NCBI RefSeq assembly: GCF_023715505.1
Contig: NZ_JAMBOH010000005.1
Location: 275,689-339,688 of the forward strand
DNA: 64,000 nucleotides
From: Neobacillus cucumis
Lineage (GTDB): Bacteria > Bacillota > Bacilli > Bacillales_B > DSM-18226
Direction: 5' to 3'
The position numbers were made by a program, and so were the translations under genes. The stretch's first letter is position 1, and each line of letters begins with the position of its first letter. Under the pieces are notes generated by a model. The model was given only the letters and a program-made list of their open reading frames with translations. It had not been told where the DNA came from and made no database searches. Below are positions 9,237 through 18,134 of this stretch, one piece after another.

Positions 9237-11075
9237 TTAACTCAATTCAGCATATTTTTTCTTTTTAGCATTTCTTTCACGTTCATTTTTATCAAGTATT
9301 TTCTTTCTTAAACGAATGGATTCAGGTGTAACTTCACAATATTCGTCGTCATTTAAATACTCAAGTGATTCTTCTAACGTCATGATTCTAGGCTTTTTAA
9401 TGACAGACGTTTGATCTTTGTTTGCTGAACGAACATTGGTTGCTTGTTTTACCTTCGTGATGTTAACGGTTATGTCGTTTTCACGAGTATGCTCCCCAAC
9501 GATCATCCCTTCATATATTTCTGTACCAGGTTCAACGAAGATAGTTCCACGATCTTCAACCTGCATAATTCCATAAGTAGAAGCTTTTCCAGATTCCATA
9601 GAAACAAGGACCCCTTGACGTCTTCCGCCCACCTGTCCTTGAAGCATTGGCTGATAGCTGTCAAATGTATGATTAATAATTCCATACCCACGAGTCATTG
9701 TTAAAAATTCCGTTGTATAACCAATTAAACCACGTGCCGGAACATTAAAGATTAAACGTACTTGACCGGATCCATTATTAACCATATCAATCATTTCGCC
9801 TTTGCGTGCTCCAATTGATTCCATTACGGCACCAGTATGTTCTTCAGGAACATCAATTTGAACACGTTCTACAGGCTCACAACGCACTCCATCAATTTCT
9901 TTTACAATTACTTCTGGTTTAGAAACTTGAAGCTCGTAGCCTTCACGACGCATATTTTCGATTAAAATAGATAAATGGAGCTCACCACGGCCAGAAACAA
10001 TCCACGCATCTGGTGAATCTGTATTCTCTACCCGTAAGCTTACATCTGTCTGCAATTGAGCACGAAGTCTTTCTTCAATTTTTCTTGAAGTCAAGTACTT
10101 ACCTTCTCTACCTGCAAATGGACTGTTGTTTACAACAAAGGTCATTTGTAAAGTAGGTTCATCAATTCTTAAGATTGGTAATGCCTCTTGGTGTTCAACC
10201 GGACAAACGGTTTCACCAACATTAATGTCCTCCATACCAGAAACTGCAATTAGGTCACCCGCTTTTGCCTCTTCCACTTCTTGACGTTTTAATCCAAAGA
10301 AGCCGAAGATTTTGGTAACACGGAATTGCTTAACAGAACCATCCACCTTCATAAGTGCAACCTGCTGTCCAACTTTCATTGTTCCACGGAATACACGTCC
10401 GATTCCAATACGGCCTACATAATCATTATAATCAAGCAATGCTACTTGGAACTGTAGCGGCTCATCACTATTATCGACTGGTGCCGGGATATGTTCCACA
10501 ATCGCATCATATAATGACTTCATGTTTTCGTCTTGTTTCTCCGGATCAGTACTTGCCGTACCATTGATCGCAGAGGCATAAACAACTGGGAACTCAAGCT
10601 GGTCTTCATTCGCACCAAGCTCAATAAACAAATCTAGTACTTCATCAATTACTTCTAATGGACGGGCAAAATCACGGTCAATTTTATTGACAACAACAAT
10701 TGGGGTTAGGTTTTGTTCCAAAGCCTTCTTTAAAACAAAACGTGTTTGCGGCATACAGCCTTCATAGGCATCAACAACAAGCAGTACTCCATCAACCATC
10801 TTCATGATCCGTTCTACTTCGCCGCCGAAGTCAGCATGTCCTGGTGTATCCAAGATGTTGATTCGGGTATCTTTATATTGGATCGCTGTATTTTTTGCAA
10901 GAATCGTGATCCCGCGTTCTCTTTCTAAATCATTAGAATCCATTGCACGTTCTTCCACATGCTCATTGGAACGAAATGTTCCCGATTGTTTTAGCAGTTG
11001 GTCTACCAACGTTGTTTTACCATGGTCAACGTGGGCAATAATCGCTATATTACGTATATCATTTCTTATATTCAA
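9237..11075 (-). CDS. typA: Translational GTPase TypA/BipA
   Basis: A 612-residue ribosome-associated GTPase, the same length as in B. subtilis. The G domain shows [10 protein letters not shown] (residues 14-23), the switch [15 protein letters not shown] near 75 and NKID near 130. EF-G-like domains III and V and the BipA-specific C-terminal domain follow. TypA acts in 50S subunit assembly and growth at low temperature or stress. The ATG follows the SD GTAGGAGTGG. Single gene between ylaF (divergent) and ylaH. Confidence 0.97.
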   Translation of the reverse strand: MNIRNDIRNIAIIAHVDHGKTTLVDQLLKQSGTFRSNEHVEERAMDSNDLERERGITILAKNTAIQYKDTRINILDTPGHADFGGEVERIMKMVDGVLLVVDAYEGCMPQTRFVLKKALEQNLTPIVVVNKIDRDFARPLEVIDEVLDLFIELGANEDQLEFPVVYASAINGTASTDPEKQDENMKSLYDAIVEHIPAPVDNSDEPLQFQVALLDYNDYVGRIGIGRVFRGTMKVGQQVALMKVDGSVKQFRVTKIFGFFGLKRQEVEEAKAGDLIAVSGMEDINVGETVCPVEHQEALPILRIDEPTLQMTFVVNNSPFAGREGKYLTSRKIEERLRAQLQTDVSLRVENTDSPDAWIVSGRGELHLSILIENMRREGYELQVSKPEVIVKEIDGVRCEPVERVQIDVPEEHTGAVMESIGARKGEMIDMVNNGSGQVRLIFNVPARGLIGYTTEFLTMTRGYGIINHTFDSYQPMLQGQVGGRRQGVLVSMESGKASTYGIMQVEDRGTIFVEPGTEIYEGMIVGEHTRENDITVNITKVKQATNVRSANKDQTSVIKKPRIMTLEESLEYLNDDEYCEVTPESIRLRKKILDKNERERNAKKKKYAELS

Positions 11076-11241
11076 AAAATTCCACTCCTACCTTTATTCA
11101 AGAAATTGTTTTTAATTATAGTTTTTCATATACAACTAAAACATTATACCACAAATTTAGTGGAAAACTGAAATGATTTTATGTAAAATAAAAATAACAA
11201 CCAATTCTAATGTTTTTGTTAAGAAAAAGGGGTATGTACAG

Positions 11242-11427
11242 ATGAGCAATGTAAAATGGCCTTTACTCATTTATGCAATACTTGCAGCAGCAAGTATTGT
11301 GGGAATCGGAATTGCAATTAGTGAACAAAGCATAATTGGGGGCCTTGGCAGTATTGTGGCTGTAATTGTTATTATGGGAATGGGTTTTAAAACAAAAAGA
11401 AAAATGCGGGAAAACGGAGAACTATAA
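11242..11427 (+). CDS. ylaF: YlaF family small membrane protein (DUF5325)
   Basis: A 61-residue protein with two transmembrane segments (about residues 5-25 and 29-46) and a basic tail KTKRKMRENGEL. The start at 11242 (MSNVKWPLL) has AAAGGGG 9 nt upstream; the open frame extends further 5' without an SD. It is divergent from typA as expected for ylaF. Function unknown. A repeat and a terminator follow. Confidence 0.8.
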   Translation: MSNVKWPLLIYAILAAASIVGIGIAISEQSIIGGLGSIVAVIVIMGMGFKTKRKMRENGEL

Positions 11428-11496
11428 GAAAATCGGAGGTGCCTGTTTAGCGCACGACAGGACTAGAGCACATCGACTGAGATAAAGGAAACAGAA

Positions 11497-11614
11497 ATGC
11501 GGAAGCGCCTTGAACAGGGGCTGCAGCAGGACAAACGAAGAGCGAAGCGATTCGATGTTGACTTATCGTAGGGAGATGGGCAAAGTCCACTAGTCGCTGG
11601 GCACTGGAGCTGAA
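11497..11614 (-). repeat. Dispersed Bacillus-type repeat, short variant
   Basis: On the minus strand it runs from CAGCTCCAGTGCCCAGCGACT to AAGGCGCTTCCGC. The ends resemble those of the repeats at 7319 and 55529 (AGCTCCAGCGCC and AAGGCGCTTCCGC), but the middle differs and carries a GATAAGTCAACATCGAATCGC block. The 60 bp to its left may be an additional decayed part. Confidence 0.65.
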
Positions 11615-11655
11615 AAATTCTCATAGTTCATTAATACATTTTAGTATCATCTATA

Positions 11656-11685
11656 GAAGCCTGGGCTGCCCCAGGCTTTTATTTT
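11656..11685 (-). terminator. Intrinsic terminator after suhB, probably bidirectional
   Basis: Stem AAGCCTGGG/CCCAGGCTT with T-rich flanks on both sides, between convergent ylaF and suhB. Confidence 0.85.
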
Positions 11686-11698
11686 TATAAATGTAGTG

Positions 11699-12496
11699 CT
11701 ACCACTCGCCGCCTTTTAAATAATCATTTAAAATTGTCTGGTGAAGCCCTGGTTTGGCAGCAAATAATGAATTTTTAGAAAGAAAATCAAGTTTTTCCCC
11801 TCGTAAATTTGTAACTATTCCGCCAAGTTCTTCTAAAATAACTGCCCCGGCTGCTACATCCCATGGTGCAAGACGCATCGAGAAATAAGCATCTACCCTA
11901 CCAGTTGCTAAAAATACCAGTTCAAGTGCTGCCGATCCATAGGACCGCGTCCCCCTGGCTTCTTTCACTAATGGTATCAACAGATTATTGTCAATTCTTT
12001 TATTTTCAACAACCCATGTAGCATTGAGGGCAAGAATGGATTCTTTAATTGTAGTCTCTTTTAGCTTGGGTATTGGTTTTCCATTTATGTAGGCACCTTT
12101 TCCACGTATTGCGTGGTATAGTTCATCATGGACAACATCATAAATGAGTCCTATTTTACCTATGCCATTCTCATAAATCCCGATCGATATGGCAAAATTC
12201 CTTTGCTGGTGAATAAAATTCATCGTCCCGTCAATCGGATCGATTAACCAAACGACTCCTTCAAGGTTGTGAAGTTCATCCCCGAAACCCTCTTCCCCCA
12301 TAATTTTATGCTCCGGATAAACCTCTTTAATATGTTGTATAAAAAATTGCTCAACTTCTTTATCAATATTTGTCACTAAATCATTAGGATTGGATTTCGT
12401 TTCAATATTTAACTTCGTCTTAAAGGATAAACGTATTTTCTCCCCTGCTTCTTTAACCCACTGCTTTGCATGGGTGTCAATTGTTTCCCAATTCAT
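11699..12496 (-). CDS. suhB: Inositol monophosphatase family protein (SuhB/YktC)
   Basis: A 265-residue Mg-dependent, Li-sensitive sugar-phosphate phosphatase. The metal-binding motifs are visible: MGEEGFGD near residue 68, WLIDPIDGTMNF near 85 and APWDVAAGAVILEE near 207. It probably hydrolyses inositol-1-phosphate or related compounds. The SD GGAGGAAG precedes the ATG. It lies beside the ykzI-like gene as in B. subtilis but has its own terminator. Confidence 0.92.
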   Translation of the reverse strand: MNWETIDTHAKQWVKEAGEKIRLSFKTKLNIETKSNPNDLVTNIDKEVEQFFIQHIKEVYPEHKIMGEEGFGDELHNLEGVVWLIDPIDGTMNFIHQQRNFAISIGIYENGIGKIGLIYDVVHDELYHAIRGKGAYINGKPIPKLKETTIKESILALNATWVVENKRIDNNLLIPLVKEARGTRSYGSAALELVFLATGRVDAYFSMRLAPWDVAAGAVILEELGGIVTNLRGEKLDFLSKNSLFAAKPGLHQTILNDYLKGGEW

Positions 12497-12644
12497 ATTC
12501 TTCCTCCATTCTTTCTATGATTCAATGTATGTAGTATGAAGCTCGATTATTAATTTGATGTACTTATAGCTTAATCAAATTAACCTGACACAGCAACTTT
12601 TTACCACAATATCGTTCAATAAATCACACAACCGCACAATAATA

Positions 12645-12678
12645 AACGAACTCCCCTTATTCTCATTTGGAGTTCGTT
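12645..12678 (-). terminator. Intrinsic terminator after the ykzI-like gene
   Basis: Ten-bp stem AACGAACTCC/GGAGTTCGTT with a 14-nt loop, followed on the minus strand by TTATTATT. Confidence 0.75.
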
Positions 12679-12745
12679 CAAATCAAGCGATAAATTATTT
12701 CTCCATGGTTCATTCCAACTTTGTACTCCTTAGATTATAAATCGA

Positions 12746-12940
12746 TCAAAAAGCCTTTAACCGTAATAATTCCAAGCGGATTTTTTCTAATTTTTGCTTG
12801 CACTCTTTCATTTTCTTCTCATTTTTGTCTTCAATGGCCTCAAATAATGTAGCCAATTCATAATCCATTTCTAATCTTAAGACGGCAGTTCTTTCTTTTT
12901 CAGTCGCTTTTTTTAGGGATGTATTCATTAATTGCTTCAC
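12746..12940 (-). CDS. YkzI-like small coiled-coil protein
   Basis: A 64-residue, Lys/Glu/Leu-rich protein predicted to be almost entirely helical, with heptad-like leucines from residue 20 onward. The GTG at 12940 has the SD AAAGGGGGC about 9 nt upstream. An ATG at 12928 with AGGTGA 8 nt before it is an equally plausible start and would give 60 residues. Its place between suhB and yktB fits ykzI. Function unknown. Confidence 0.65.
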   Translation of the reverse strand: MKQLMNTSLKKATEKERTAVLRLEMDYELATLFEAIEDKNEKKMKECKQKLEKIRLELLRLKAF

Positions 12941-13118
12941 CTAGCAGCGCCCCCTTTCCTTGTTTTTACTAATTTTTCTGATTTTTTGTTTTACTGTATA
13001 ATATGAGCCACCTTGATATGTTGCAACAAATATGTGCACTAACCTAGTTGAGCACCAAACTTCTTCAAGTTTTTCTCTTATGCTACAATAATTGACAAAC
13101 AGTTATGGAGGTAACTAA

Positions 13119-13353
13119 ATGGATTTTGGCAATTTACAAATGAGGATTATAATGTTTTTTTATAGATGGATTAAAAGCACGAATGGAAGCTTTAAAAAGT
13201 ACTGTTTGACCGAAACTTGAACAATTGGGGGAATACTTTGCACCTTTATTATCTTCCCTGACAGAAGATGAAATGTTCGTCCATGTTGCCAAAAATGCTA
13301 GACGGACGATAAACCCTCCTAAGGATACATGGATTGTTCCCAAGTACGATTAA
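13119..13353 (+). pseudogene. yktB: 5' fragment of the native yktB gene (frameshifted, nonsense, truncated)
   Basis: Starting at an ATG with the SD ATGGAGG, the frame soon shifts. In another frame it reads DGLKARMEALKSTV, a TGA, then [32 protein letters not shown] and PPKDTW before leaving homology and stopping. These blocks align one-to-one with residues 18-75 of the intact YktB at 13424 and are closer to B. subtilis YktB than that copy is (PKLEQLGAHFAP). It is therefore the ancestral gene, broken by a frameshift, a stop and loss of its middle. The 3' piece is at 14775. Confidence 0.88.
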
Positions 13354-13423
13354 TTAAAAGCCCGCTGTTTCTATCTTTTACCCCCATTATAAAAAGATTA
13401 AACTTTACGAAGGAGTACTAAAA

Positions 13424-14041
13424 ATGCAATTTCAAGGATTTTCGAAAACAGACTTCGACACCTTTAATATAGAAGGTCTTGACGCAAGAATGGAAGCCAT
13501 TGAAGAAAGGATTCGACCGAAGTTCCGTGAAATCGGTCAATTATTAACGGACGAACTTTCCGTTAATCTTGGACAGGAAATGTTTTTACATATAGCAAAA
13601 CATGCCCGTCGAACTGTAAATGCCCCGAAGGATACTTGGTTGGCAATAGCGGGGAACAAACGTGGATATAAACAACACCCGCACTTTCAAGTTGGATTAT
13701 TTGACGACCATGTTTTCATTTGGTTGGCGTTCATTTATGAATTACCGAACAAGGAGGAAATCGCAAAGACATTCTTGAAGAACTTGAAAACGATCAAAAC
13801 GAACATTCCAAACGACTTTGTTGTTTCCCAAGACCATATGAAAAAAGGCGCAACATCAATGAAGGATATTAACTTGAAAGAGACACTGGAACGTTTTCGG
13901 GACGTCAAGAAAGCGGAATTTCTTATTGGACGACATTTTGCAGCTAATGACCCAATTTTAACAGACGGGAGCGAATTTTTGGACGTTGTAAGAAGTACGT
14001 TCGAAACACTTATTCCTTTGTATAAATTAGCATATAAATAG
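13424..14041 (+). CDS. yktB: Second, intact YktB family protein (UPF0637/DUF1054)
   Basis: A 205-residue soluble protein with the full family layout: GLDARMEAIEERIRPKF, FLHIAKHARRTVNAPKDTW, NKRGYKQHPHFQVGL and a C-terminus ending PLYKLAYK. The SD GAAGGAG lies 6-7 nt before the ATG. It sits between two fragments of the native yktB. Its codon choice is richer in CGA, CGT, ACG and GAC than its neighbours, which suggests a foreign origin. YktB has a solved fold but no established activity. A strong terminator follows. Confidence 0.9.
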   Translation: MQFQGFSKTDFDTFNIEGLDARMEAIEERIRPKFREIGQLLTDELSVNLGQEMFLHIAKHARRTVNAPKDTWLAIAGNKRGYKQHPHFQVGLFDDHVFIWLAFIYELPNKEEIAKTFLKNLKTIKTNIPNDFVVSQDHMKKGATSMKDINLKETLERFRDVKKAEFLIGRHFAANDPILTDGSEFLDVVRSTFETLIPLYKLAYK

Positions 14042-14042
14042 A

Positions 14043-14090
14043 AAAAAGCGTCTTCCCCCGCTATGCACAAACGGGTTCGGACGCTTTTTC
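14043..14090 (+). terminator. Intrinsic terminator after the intact yktB
   Basis: Stem AAAAAGCGTC/GACGCTTTTT with a long loop that contains a secondary CCCG/CGGG pairing. Symmetric T/A runs make it usable in both directions. Confidence 0.8.
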
Positions 14091-14186
14091 GTTTGCCTTT
14101 TTATTTAACCACGTATTGAAATTTTTTATAGCTTCTTCGCTTGGCGTGTTACTTCGAACAACCACCGTTAGTACTTCCTGATGGAA
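14061..14186 (-). pseudogene. C-terminal fragment of an unrecognised small gene
   Basis: A 41-codon open frame without a start, containing VVVRSNTPSEEAIKNFNTWL and a Lys-rich tail. Composition and codon use look coding, but upstream there is an in-frame stop and no SD. It overlaps the yktB terminator at its 3' end. It may be part of the foreign insert; I do not recognise the family. Confidence 0.4.
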
Positions 14187-14296
14187 TTAACCGTTGCAAT
14201 AACGATCAAGGTTGTTGCCAAGATGTCAGTCTGAAAGCGATACGGGCTGATATGGAAGACTCTTCGAAAAGGTTGTACAAATAGACCCAAAACGCT

Positions 14297-14680
14297 CCAA
14301 AACATAAAAATGGGGGCGGTAAGGCGTTGATTGCACTTCAAATGGAAGCGTTTGAAAAAGCAAGTCAATGGCTTGAACGAATAAAGGAATTATTTATCGA
14401 TGAAATGATTGACCGAAAGGAATTCGAAAAAAGGAAAAAAGCCGAAGAACAAAAAATCAAAGCGGCGGAAAAAGAAGTTGAACGGTTATCCCAATCTAAT
14501 GAATTCATCGACGAAGTAAAGAAGAAAGAACGAGCGAAGCGTTGATCTGAAATTCATTAGAAGGAATTATTTAAAGGCAATCTTTCGATCCGTGAAAAGA
14601 ATGAAGGATTCAAGAAGTTGATTGAACGAATTGACTATAAGAGGAAAGGTGAAGCAACAATCGACGTGATATACAAATAA
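14297..14680 (+). pseudogene. C-terminal remnant of a large serine recombinase
   Basis: One frame gives a lysine/glutamate coiled coil (LERIKELFIDEMIDRKEFEK, then KAAEKEVERL) ending at 14545. The next frame, after a break, gives KGNLSIREKNEGFKKLIERI, DYKRKG and VIYK before TAA at 14680. This pair, a DG/EMI-type coiled coil followed by a short 'll..lI..I.y' end segment, is the usual C-terminus of large serine integrases. The catalytic and zinc-ribbon parts are gone, so it is inactive. It lies inside the disrupted yktB locus. Confidence 0.65.
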
Positions 14681-14774
14681 AAACGGAGTTGTCATTTTAA
14701 CACACAAAAACGCTTGGTTAGAAATAAAATTCTTTCTAAGCATTTTTCTTTTTATGATGATTGACTGTTATACC

Positions 14775-14918
14775 TTTAAAAAAGCTGTTCTATTATGTGG
14801 TTATACGTTAGAAAGAAATGAAGTAATTGAATTAGGTGCGGAGGGATTTATAACTCGAATGGATGATGTGTTTACTAAAGTTGCACCTCTTTATAAAATT
14901 GCTCAGAATATCAAATAA
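14775..14918 (+). pseudogene. yktB: 3' fragment of the native yktB gene
   Basis: A 47-codon open tail reading KKAVLLCGYTLERNEVI, LGAEGF and FTKVAPLYKIAQ before TAA. It aligns with the last 45 residues of the intact YktB (KKAEFLIGRHF, then LIPLYKLAYK). There is no start or SD. Together with the piece at 13119 it brackets the insert; the segment equivalent to residues 76-157 is missing from both pieces. Confidence 0.8.
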
Positions 14919-14920
14919 AA

Positions 14921-14955
14921 AAGAAAACTCCCGTTGACATGATGGGAGTTTTCTT
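14921..14955 (-). terminator. Intrinsic terminator after yktA and the native yktB 3' end
   Basis: Perfect 12-bp stem AAGAAAACTCCC/GGGAGTTTTCTT between the yktB remnant and convergent yktA. Confidence 0.9.
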
Positions 14956-14957
14956 CT

Positions 14958-15230
14958 TTATTTCATAATGATTTTATCTCCAGAGGAGGCCTCTTTTGCT
15001 TTTTTAATGGTTCGGTATGAAGAATAACCGCTTATTTCTTCAAATTCACCACAAATCGTTTTTTCCTCTGCTTTACTTGGAACAATTTCTTTGAACCGAC
15101 GATAAGCTTTCATAACCTCATCTCGTTCAATCCCTTTTTCATATGCACTCTCAATTGCTTCAAAAAATTTTACCACATCAACGATTTCTTCGGTTGACCA
15201 ATTATAATCGATGGGATATTGATATTCCAT
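14958..15230 (-). CDS. yktA: YktA family protein (UPF0223)
   Basis: A 90-residue acidic helical protein. [20 protein letters not shown] and [16 protein letters not shown] are UPF0223 signatures, and the length is one residue off B. subtilis YktA. The SD CAGGTGAG precedes the ATG. Function unknown. It is convergent with yktB as in related genomes. Confidence 0.9.
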   Translation of the reverse strand: MEYQYPIDYNWSTEEIVDVVKFFEAIESAYEKGIERDEVMKAYRRFKEIVPSKAEEKTICGEFEEISGYSSYRTIKKAKEASSGDKIIMK

Positions 15231-15269
15231 ACACTCACCTGCTTCTCTATGCTAATGTGTATAATACCT

Positions 15270-16229
15270 CTATTTTCCCCATTTTGCACGAATTTGTTCC
15301 GCCTCATTCTTCATCCGATTAAAGAGCTCAGCAACCGTAGGCACATCCTTAATCATCCCCATAACCTGACCTGCCCAAGCAAATCCTTCAGTGGTTTCAC
15401 CATCATATATGTACCGTTTATTGGCATTTCCACTAATATAATCTTTCAAGTGCTCATAATCCCCATTTTTCCGCTCGATTTCAAGAATTTTTTCTGTCCA
15501 GCTATTGGCAATGGCTCTTCCTGGTGCTCCCAGTGTTCTTTTGATGACCACAGTATCACTTTCCGTTCCCTCAACTAAGCTGCGTTTATAAGCTTCATGC
15601 GCGTGAACACAGTCCTTGGTCGCGATAAACCGTGTTCCCATCTCAATTCCCTCAGCACCTAAACTAAGGGCTGCCATTAGTCCCCTTCCATCCCCAATTC
15701 CACCTGAAGCAATAACAGGGATAGACACAGCGTCCACTACTTGAGGAATTAAAACAAGTGTACCGATATCATCTCTGCCAAGATGTCCGCCGCCTTCCTG
15801 GCCGACCACCATCACTGCATCGGCGCCTAACTCTTCTGCTTTTATAGCTTGTCTTCTTGCTGCTACGAGCACGAGAGTTTTGATGTTTGTCCCCTTAAGT
15901 TGTTCAAAAATTGGCGCAGGATTTCCACCAGTCATAGATACAACAGGTACTTCCTCTTCAATTGCAACCTGTAGGAAATCTGCAAATGACCTTCCGTGCT
16001 GCCCAATGGCAAAATTAACACCAAATGGGTTATTGGTTAATTGTTTTACTTTTCTAATCTCTTCCCTTAACAATTCAGGATTAGGCAGAGACATAGCAGT
16101 AATTTGCCCAAGCCCCCCTGCATTTGATACTGCAGCCGCTAAATCAGAATAAGCTAAATAAGCTAACCCCCCTTGGACAATTGGAAACTCAATGTTTAAC
16201 AAATCAGTAATTCGTGTATCCCAATTCAA
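15270..16229 (-). CDS. Nitronate monooxygenase / NPD-like flavin oxidoreductase
   Basis: A 319-residue TIM-barrel flavoprotein of the NMO/2-nitropropane dioxygenase (FabK-like) superfamily. Seen: N-terminal PIVQGGLAYLAYSDLAAAVS, the glycine turn GQEGGGHLGRDD, ASGGIGDGRGLMAALSLGAEG and GTRFIATKDC. The FMN phosphate-binding segment is ASGGIGDGRG. The substrate could be a nitronate or an enoyl-ACP; the sequence alone does not settle which. It stands divergent from speA and is not part of the B. subtilis gene order here. Confidence 0.8.
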   Translation of the reverse strand: MNWDTRITDLLNIEFPIVQGGLAYLAYSDLAAAVSNAGGLGQITAMSLPNPELLREEIRKVKQLTNNPFGVNFAIGQHGRSFADFLQVAIEEEVPVVSMTGGNPAPIFEQLKGTNIKTLVLVAARRQAIKAEELGADAVMVVGQEGGGHLGRDDIGTLVLIPQVVDAVSIPVIASGGIGDGRGLMAALSLGAEGIEMGTRFIATKDCVHAHEAYKRSLVEGTESDTVVIKRTLGAPGRAIANSWTEKILEIERKNGDYEHLKDYISGNANKRYIYDGETTEGFAWAGQVMGMIKDVPTVAELFNRMKNEAEQIRAKWGK

Positions 16230-16436
16230 TTTAAACCCTCCTTCTAGTTAATAAATTGTTAATTCGTGTTAAAAGGTTAATTTTCCTTTCTTTATGAGAA
16301 ACTAACTAAAGTTAAAATCGATAAAGTTAAATTTAAATCCTTTAAAATACAAAGAAATAATGCTATAATTTCCTTTGTTTTATGTCGAATATAGACGAAT
16401 AATCTGAGCATTTTTTATAAAGAGGTGTATTTACCA

Positions 16437-17909
16437 TTGTCACAAGAACAAACACCGTTATTTAGCGGTTTAGTAGCACATGCTAAAAGAAACCCAATTC
16501 AATTCCACATTCCCGGCCATAAGAAAGGTGCTGGAATGGATACAGAATTCCGCCAATTTATTGGTGATAATGCCTTGTCCATAGACTTAATTAATATCGG
16601 TCCTCTTGATGATTTACATCAGCCAAAAGGAATCATTAAACAAGCTCAAGATTTAGCTGCGGAAGCTTTTGGAGCCGATCGAACTTTTTTTTCCGTACAG
16701 GGAACTAGCGGCGCTATTATTGCCATGATCATGGCGGTATGCGGACCTGATGATAAAATTATTGTTCCTAGAAATGTTCATAAATCCATCATGTCGGCGA
16801 TTGTTTTTTCAGGAGCGATTCCAGTTTTTATTCACCCGGAGATTGATAAAGAATTAGGTATCTCACACGGTATTACAACGGATTCAGTTGAAAAAGCCTT
16901 AAAACAGCACCCAGATGCGAAAGCCATTTTAGTGATTAACCCAACCTACTTTGGTATTTCTGCAGACCTGAAGAAAATTGTTGAAATTGCTCATTCCTAT
17001 CATGTTCCCGTTTTGGTCGATGAAGCACATGGTGTCCATATACATTTCCATGATCAGCTTCCACTATCAGCTATGCAGGCAGGGGCAGATATGGCAGCCA
17101 CAAGTGTTCATAAATTAGGTGGCTCCATGACCCAGAGCTCTATTCTTAATGTACGAGAAGGACTTGTTTCGGCACAGCATGTGCAAACGATTTTAAGTAT
17201 GCTTACGACTACATCAACTTCCTACTTACTGCTTGCTTCACTAGATGTAGCACGTAAACAATTGGCAACAAAGGGCAAACAGTTAATTGATCGAACCATT
17301 AAGTTATCTCAATCCATGCGGAAGAGAATTAATGAAATCGACCACATCCATTGTGTTGGTAAAGAGATACTAGGATCTAAAGCTACTTTTGATTATGATC
17401 CGACCAAACTCATTATTTCAGTTAAAGATTTAGGCTTAACGGGTTATGAAGTAGAAAAGTGGTTAAGAGAAAAATATAATATTGAGGTTGAACTATCAGA
17501 CCTTTATAACATCCTTTGTATTGTCTCACTAGGAGATACAGAGACAGAAGCTGACATTTTAGTTAATGCTTTAAATAATCTTTCAATCGAATGTGAGCAT
17601 CGCGTTGGGCAAATTGAACCTATCGAAGTTCTCCTTCCAGAAATTCCGGTCCTTGCACTTACACCAAGAGATGCATTTTATTCAGAGACAGAGGTTGTTC
17701 CTTTTGAAGAATCAGAAGGAAGAATTATCGCAGAGTTTGTAATGGTATATCCCCCTGGTATTCCAATTTTCATTCCAGGTGAAATTATCACTAAGGAAAA
17801 TCTTCACTATATACGTAAAAACCTTGAAGCCGGATTACCAGTTCAAGGTCCTGAAGATGATGAAATTAAAACAATTCGTGTCATAAAAGAATATAAAGCT
17901 ATCCAATAA
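16437..17909 (+). CDS. speA: Arginine decarboxylase (PLP-dependent), Orn/Lys/Arg family
   Basis: A 490-residue fold-type I decarboxylase that converts arginine to agmatine, the first step of polyamine synthesis in Bacillus. PLP is bound at the Lys of SVHKLGGSMTQSS near residue 232; PGHKKGAG near residue 25 and DEAHGVH near 204 are family hallmarks. The TTG start at 16437 was chosen because AGAGGTG lies about 9 nt before it and the length then equals B. subtilis SpeA. The more upstream GTG is inside the SD. SR1P lies convergently behind it, as in B. subtilis. Confidence 0.93.
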   Translation: MSQEQTPLFSGLVAHAKRNPIQFHIPGHKKGAGMDTEFRQFIGDNALSIDLINIGPLDDLHQPKGIIKQAQDLAAEAFGADRTFFSVQGTSGAIIAMIMAVCGPDDKIIVPRNVHKSIMSAIVFSGAIPVFIHPEIDKELGISHGITTDSVEKALKQHPDAKAILVINPTYFGISADLKKIVEIAHSYHVPVLVDEAHGVHIHFHDQLPLSAMQAGADMAATSVHKLGGSMTQSSILNVREGLVSAQHVQTILSMLTTTSTSYLLLASLDVARKQLATKGKQLIDRTIKLSQSMRKRINEIDHIHCVGKEILGSKATFDYDPTKLIISVKDLGLTGYEVEKWLREKYNIEVELSDLYNILCIVSLGDTETEADILVNALNNLSIECEHRVGQIEPIEVLLPEIPVLALTPRDAFYSETEVVPFEESEGRIIAEFVMVYPPGIPIFIPGEIITKENLHYIRKNLEAGLPVQGPEDDEIKTIRVIKEYKAIQ

Positions 17910-17924
17910 ATAGTCAAAAAAAAT

Positions 17925-17945
17925 AGGATTCCCAAGTGGAATCCT
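17925..17945. terminator. Bidirectional terminator between speA and SR1P
   Basis: Stem AGGATTCC/GGAATCCT flanked by A-run and T-run. It would end speA on the plus strand and the SR1 RNA on the minus strand. Confidence 0.85.
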
Positions 17946-17960
17946 TTTTATTTTAGCATA

Positions 17961-18083
17961 TTATACTTCTTCGTCATGTTTGTGATCATCGCAACAATTG
18001 CATTTAGAATAGAGCACGGTTACTTTTTCATCTTCAAAATGATCAATAGTAGAATTACATGATTGGCATACAATAGTACCCAT
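17961..18083 (-). CDS. sr1P: SR1P-like GapA-binding peptide on the dual-function SR1 RNA
   Basis: A 40-residue peptide beginning MGTIVCQSCN, with FEDEKVTVLY in the middle and a Cys/His-rich end (CNCCDDHKH). The first Cys pair and the VTVLY block are hallmarks of SR1P, the peptide encoded by the B. subtilis small RNA SR1 next to speA. In that species SR1P binds glyceraldehyde-3-phosphate dehydrogenase GapA and favours its contact with RNase J1; rnjA is also in this window. The SD AAAGGGG lies about 9 nt before the ATG. A cre site lies 38 bp upstream and the speA terminator ends it. Confidence 0.9.
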   Translation of the reverse strand: MGTIVCQSCNSTIDHFEDEKVTVLYSKCNCCDDHKHDEEV

Positions 18084-18120
18084 TTGTTCAATCCCCTTTT
18101 CATTTGAATGATTATAAATT

Positions 18121-18134
18121 TGAAACGCTTTCTA
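18121..18134 (-). promoter_or_regulatory. cre-like site (CcpA) upstream of SR1P
   Basis: TGAAACGCTTTCTA fits the catabolite-responsive element consensus TGWAARCGYTWNCW closely. Its place 5' of the SR1P gene matches the known sugar repression of B. subtilis SR1. Confidence 0.7.

Noticed and set aside
13134..13343. 69-codon minus-strand frame at the yktB 5' fragment
   Set aside because: Antisense shadow of the decayed yktB coding sequence.
14168..14368. 66-codon minus-strand frame between yktB and the recombinase remnant
   Set aside because: No SD, unusual composition, and overlaps the plus-strand recombinase frame; the coding-like signal nearby is in another frame (14061-14186).
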